A stretch of DNA of 64,000 nucleotides from Streptomyces sp. NBC_01262 (GTDB lineage Bacteria > Actinomycetota > Actinomycetes > Streptomycetales > Streptomycetaceae), in assembly GCF_036226365.1 (NCBI RefSeq), contig NZ_CP108462.1:6542501-6606500 (forward strand), in the 5' to 3' direction. Both the position numbers and the translations under genes were made by a program. Below are positions 61,101-64,000 of the stretch, one piece after another; positions within the stretch are counted from its first letter, which is position 1, and every line of letters starts with the position of its first letter. The notes beneath the pieces were generated by a model. The model saw only the letters and a program-made list of their open reading frames with translations. It had not been told where the DNA came from and ran no database searches.

Positions 61101-62695
61101 ATCTGGGTCACCCCGGGGACGTCGGAGAGCACGCGGAAGCGGGCCAGCGCCGAGGCGGTCCCGTCGCGGGTGAGGACCGTGTCCATGGCGCGTACCTCGG
61201 CGGTGATCGCCGTCGGGGTCAGGTCGAGCAGCAGGTAGCCGCGGTGGGCGTCGATGAGCTTCCAGGCCGGGTTCGCGGCCGCAATGGGCGTCCAGTAGGC
61301 GGCGAAGGCCGCCAGGTCCTCGTCCCCGGCCGAGGAGACCGAGGTGCCGACGAACTCGGCCCCGATGACGGCCGATCCGGCGTCGGCGAAGTCCAGCTTG
61401 ATGTCGCTGACGATCGTCCGGTGCCGGTCGCCGCTGAGCACCACCAGGTTGCGTACGGACGACAGGTCCTGCTGCAGGGCGTTCCGTTCGGCCTGGTAGC
61501 CGTCCCAGGCGTCGTAGTACCAGAGCTTGCCGTCGCCGACCTGCAGGTCCGTCTCGCTGAACATGATCTGGGAGCCGATCAGATTCCACACCGCCCCGGA
61601 CTTCTGCGCCCCGTCCACCAGCCACTTCTTCTGGGCGGCCGAGAGCATCACCTGAGAGCTGGCCTGTGCGCCCGCCTGCGTGGAGGCCTGGTCGGAGCGG
61701 TACTGGCGGGTGTCCAGCACATGCAGCTTGACCAGCGAACCGAAGTCCAGGGCGCGGTACATCGAGATGCTCGCGTCCACCGGAACGGCCGACGCGCGCA
61801 CCGGCATGTTCTCGTAGTACGCCTGGAAGGCCGCCGCCTGGCGGGCCCTGAACGCTGCGGAGGACTGCTTGTCGGGGTCCTGCGGTATGTGACCGGCCCA
61901 GTCGTTGTCCACCTCGTGGTCGTCGAACGTGACGATCCAGGGCGCCGCCGCGCGCATCGCCTGGAGGTCCGGGTCGTGCTGGTACTGGGCGTAGCGGGAC
62001 CGGTACTGGTCCAGCGTGACCGGCTCGCCGGTCCCCTCGTGGGTGCGTACGGCGGTCTTGGACGCCACCGTCTCGTAGATGAAGTCACCGACGAAGAGCA
62101 CGACATCGGGGTCCTTGGCCAGCATGTCGCGGTAGGCGGTGAAGTAGCCGTGCTGCCAGTGCTGGCACGAGGCCAGGGCGATCCGGAGGCTGCCGGGAGT
62201 GCTGCCCGCCGCGGGCGCGGTGAGGGTGCGGCCGGTGCGGGAGACCTTGCCGAGGGCGGTGAAGCGGTACCAGTAGCGCGTGGCGGGGCTCAGGCCCGTG
62301 ACGTCCACGTGCACGCTGTGGCCGAGCGCCTTGGTGGCCGAGGCCGTGCCCCGGGCGACCACCGTGGCGAAGCCCTCGTCCGAGGCCACCTCCCAGGTCA
62401 CCGGCACCGATGCGGCCAACGCCCCGGCCGCCCCCGACAGCCCCGAAGCGGCCGGCACCAGCCGCGTCCAGATCACGACCGCGGTCGGCAGCGGATCGCC
62501 CGAGGCCACGCCCAGCGCGAACACCCCGGAAGCGCCCGACCCGGTCCCCGGCGACGTCCCCGGTGACGGCAGTGCGGCGTTGGCGGTGGCGGCCGCCGCG
62601 GCGCCCAGCACACCGGCGCCCAGCGATGTCACGGACGCCCTGATGAATTGCCGCCGGCGCAACCCCTGTTGCGGCGGTTCGGTGGTTCCCCCCAC
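61097..62695 (-). CDS. phoD: PhoD-type alkaline phosphatase/phosphodiesterase, Tat-exported
   Basis: The 532-residue protein has a Tat signal with Arg pair in RRRQFIRAS (residues 13-21) and a hydrophobic stretch. The PhoD domain follows: FALGVASGDPLP, VVIWTRL, LFVGDFIYE, FDDHEVDNDWAG and VVLSGDRH, which carry the Fe/Ca ligands of the family. PhoD enzymes release phosphate from teichoic acids and other phosphodiesters outside the cell, which fits this polymer cluster. GTG start with GGAGGGG 11 bases upstream. It overlaps the VCBS gene downstream. Confidence 0.93.
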   Translation of the reverse strand: MGGTTEPPQQGLRRRQFIRASVTSLGAGVLGAAAAATANAALPSPGTSPGTGSGASGVFALGVASGDPLPTAVVIWTRLVPAASGLSGAAGALAASVPVTWEVASDEGFATVVARGTASATKALGHSVHVDVTGLSPATRYWYRFTALGKVSRTGRTLTAPAAGSTPGSLRIALASCQHWQHGYFTAYRDMLAKDPDVVLFVGDFIYETVASKTAVRTHEGTGEPVTLDQYRSRYAQYQHDPDLQAMRAAAPWIVTFDDHEVDNDWAGHIPQDPDKQSSAAFRARQAAAFQAYYENMPVRASAVPVDASISMYRALDFGSLVKLHVLDTRQYRSDQASTQAGAQASSQVMLSAAQKKWLVDGAQKSGAVWNLIGSQIMFSETDLQVGDGKLWYYDAWDGYQAERNALQQDLSSVRNLVVLSGDRHRTIVSDIKLDFADAGSAVIGAEFVGTSVSSAGDEDLAAFAAYWTPIAAANPAWKLIDAHRGYLLLDLTPTAITAEVRAMDTVLTRDGTASALARFRVLSDVPGVTQI

Positions 62696-62837
62696 GCGTA
62701 TGCAGCCCCTCCCCGGACCGGGCCCGAACGAGTCCGAACGACTTCGAACGGGCTTCCATGAGACAGATGTTTATCTGTGAGGTGACTGAGAAGCAAGGCG
62801 GGGTTAACCGAGCGTACGTGTGCGGCATGATGGGCCG

Positions 62838-63494
62838 GTGCGCCGGATCATCATCGCCGCCGCGGCCGTCGTTGCCGCCGCCGCCCTCATCACCTGGGCC
62901 GTCCTGGCATCGGGCGGTCCGGGTTCCAAGGGCAGCGCCTCGGCCGGCTCCGACGACCCCCGGGCGTCGGCGAGCCGCACCGCCATCGCGCTGATCACCC
63001 CGGGCGGCACGGCCGCCGCGCAGGGAACGGACGCGGGAACGGGCACGGCGACCGGACAGAGCGGCGGGAGCACCGGGGCCGTGTGCCGGACCGGCGACCT
63101 GTCCACCGGGCTGAGGGTCACCGGCACCGGCCGGGCGCTCATCGTGTGGAAGAACACCGGCGACGGCGTCTGCACGATCACCGGCAACCCCGTCGTCGCC
63201 CCGCTCAACCCGGACGGCTCCCGCGCGGACCTGCCCGTCGACTGGGTCGACCACCCCTCGCCCGCCCACCGGGTCACCCTGGCCCCGGGCGGGTCCGCGT
63301 ACGCCGGGGTGAGCTTCGAGAGCCTGCGGGGCTGCGAGGACTTCGGGGGACTGGCCGTCGTCGTACCGGGGGAGACCCGGCAGAAGAACGCGATGTTCAC
63401 CGCGGCCGGTGGCGCCCGGACCACGGTGCCGGTCTGCGACAGCGGCTTCAAGGTCGGCACGGCCGACGCCAGCAGCACCGCGGCAGCCTTCTGA
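62838..63494 (+). CDS. secreted DUF4232-domain protein
   Basis: The 218-residue product has a signal/anchor (about 3-24, RIIIAAAAVVAAAALITWAVLAS) and a Ser/Gly/Thr-rich linker. A DUF4232 domain begins at VCRTGDLS and continues with IVWKNTGDGVCTITGNPVV and a late CDSGFKVG. Three or four cysteines (CR, CTI, CED, CDS) probably form disulfides outside the cell. The GTG at 62838 is six bases after CATGAT, possibly leaderless; GTG at 62820 is an alternative. Function is unknown. Confidence 0.8.
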   Translation: MRRIIIAAAAVVAAAALITWAVLASGGPGSKGSASAGSDDPRASASRTAIALITPGGTAAAQGTDAGTGTATGQSGGSTGAVCRTGDLSTGLRVTGTGRALIVWKNTGDGVCTITGNPVVAPLNPDGSRADLPVDWVDHPSPAHRVTLAPGGSAYAGVSFESLRGCEDFGGLAVVVPGETRQKNAMFTAAGGARTTVPVCDSGFKVGTADASSTAAAF

Positions 63495-63599
63495 CGTCCT
63501 GACGGCGCGCGAGCGGCGGGCGTCCGCCCAGCGGAATGCCGAGGCGGCGTCGCGCCGGCCTCGCGTAGATTGCGAGGACCGGCTTGAGGAAGGACGCAC

Positions 63600-64000
63600 G
63601 TGGCAAGCGCGAGGCAGGACGTGGTGGACGCCCGCAGGATCGTGGTCAAGGTCGGTTCGTCGTCACTGACGACAGCGGCCGGCGGGCTGGACGCGGACCG
63701 GGTCGACGCGCTCGTGGACGTGCTGGCCAAGGTGCGTGACAGCGGCGCCAAGGACATAGTCCTGGTCTCCTCCGGCGCCATCGCCGCCGGGCTCGCCCCG
63801 CTCGGCCTCACCAAGCGCCCCCGTGACCTGGCCCGCCAGCAGGCCGCCGCCAGCGTCGGCCAGGGGCTGCTCATGGCCCGCTACACGGCGTCCTTCGCGC
63901 GCTACGGCGTACGGGTGGGACAGGTGCTGCTCACCTCCGACGACGTCAGCCGCCGGGCGCACTACCGCAACGCGTACCGGACCCTGGACCAGCTGCTCGC
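63600..64000 (+). CDS. proB: glutamate 5-kinase, 5' part (runs off the window)
   Basis: First enzyme of proline synthesis, phosphorylating glutamate. The visible 133 codons give ARRIVVKVGSSSLT, IVLVSSGAIAAGLAPLGL, QQAAASVGQGLLM and VLLTSDDVSRRAHYRNA, the amino-acid-kinase motifs of ProB in order. GTG at 63600 follows GAGGAAGG. The C-terminal PUA domain, if present, lies beyond the window. It is the normal neighbour of obgE and marks the end of the inserted surface-polymer block. Confidence 0.95.
   Translation, partial: MASARQDVVDARRIVVKVGSSSLTTAAGGLDADRVDALVDVLAKVRDSGAKDIVLVSSGAIAAGLAPLGLTKRPRDLARQQAAASVGQGLLMARYTASFARYGVRVGQVLLTSDDVSRRAHYRNAYRTLDQLL

Overview
The window is a high-GC actinobacterial chromosome segment that reads as Streptomyces. 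Codon third positions are very GC-rich. GTG starts are common, several genes look leaderless, and gene families typical of the genus are present (DUF397 with XRE/DUF5753 regulators, DUF4233, a CYTH-CHAD protein, a very long RNase E/G). No rRNA operon and no CRISPR array was seen. The only RNA genes recognised with confidence are tRNA-Gly(TCC) and tRNA-Pro(TGG).

Region by region. (1) 1-4.8 kb: the 5' end of an L-asparaginase divergent from an Lrp/AsnC regulator, an ArsC-like protein, an XRE/DUF397 pair, small Streptomyces hypotheticals, a peptidase-E-like protein, and an integrase remnant against tRNA-Gly. (2) 4.9-26.7 kb: conserved housekeeping backbone. It holds tRNA-Pro, tig, clpP1-clpP2-clpX with a ClgR-type operator, two related secreted/membrane proteins, valS, folC-DUF4233-ndk, the cell-elongation/spore-wall cluster mreBCD-mrdA(pbp2)-rodA, a CYTH-CHAD protein and a TIGR03960 radical SAM protein. 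(3) 26.7-37.5 kb: an accessory island lying between the TIGR03960 and TIGR03936 genes, which are normally close together. It contains terD, a TnpB RNA-guided nuclease element with a divergent ribbon-helix-helix gene, a GNAT enzyme, a repetitive membrane protein, a VOC protein, vapBC, a whiJ-like XRE/DUF397 unit with a broken ATPase gene, and two STAND (NB-ARC-TPR) NTPases facing away from each other with nearly identical C-terminal halves. (4) 37.6-45.2 kb: backbone again, with TIGR03936, rne/rng, rplU-rpmA and obgE.

(5) 45.2-63.5 kb: a cell-surface glycopolymer block between obgE and proB. It encodes a sulfotransferase-like protein, a fused cytidylyltransferase/SDR enzyme of the ribitol-5-phosphate type, a TagF-like polymerase, the full dTDP-L-rhamnose pathway (rmlA, rmlB, rmlD, rmlC), a TarS-like GT2 enzyme, a methyltransferase-like protein, two FG-GAP/VCBS beta-propeller surface proteins, a Tat-exported PhoD phosphatase and a DUF4232 protein. 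It ends at the 5' part of proB. The likely joint function is making, decorating and turning over a phosphate-containing wall polymer. That fits the nearby mre/pbp2/rodA cell-wall genes. Two intergenic sites in this block match the Streptomyces Crp consensus.

The most unusual features are these: the TnpB/RHH pair with face-to-face -10 elements giving two leaderless transcripts; the inverted pair of NLR-like NTPases around vapBC and a decayed whiJ-like triad; the Crp-like operators in the glycopolymer block; a membrane protein built from repeated RY-x3-PV units; and the structured leader of rne.
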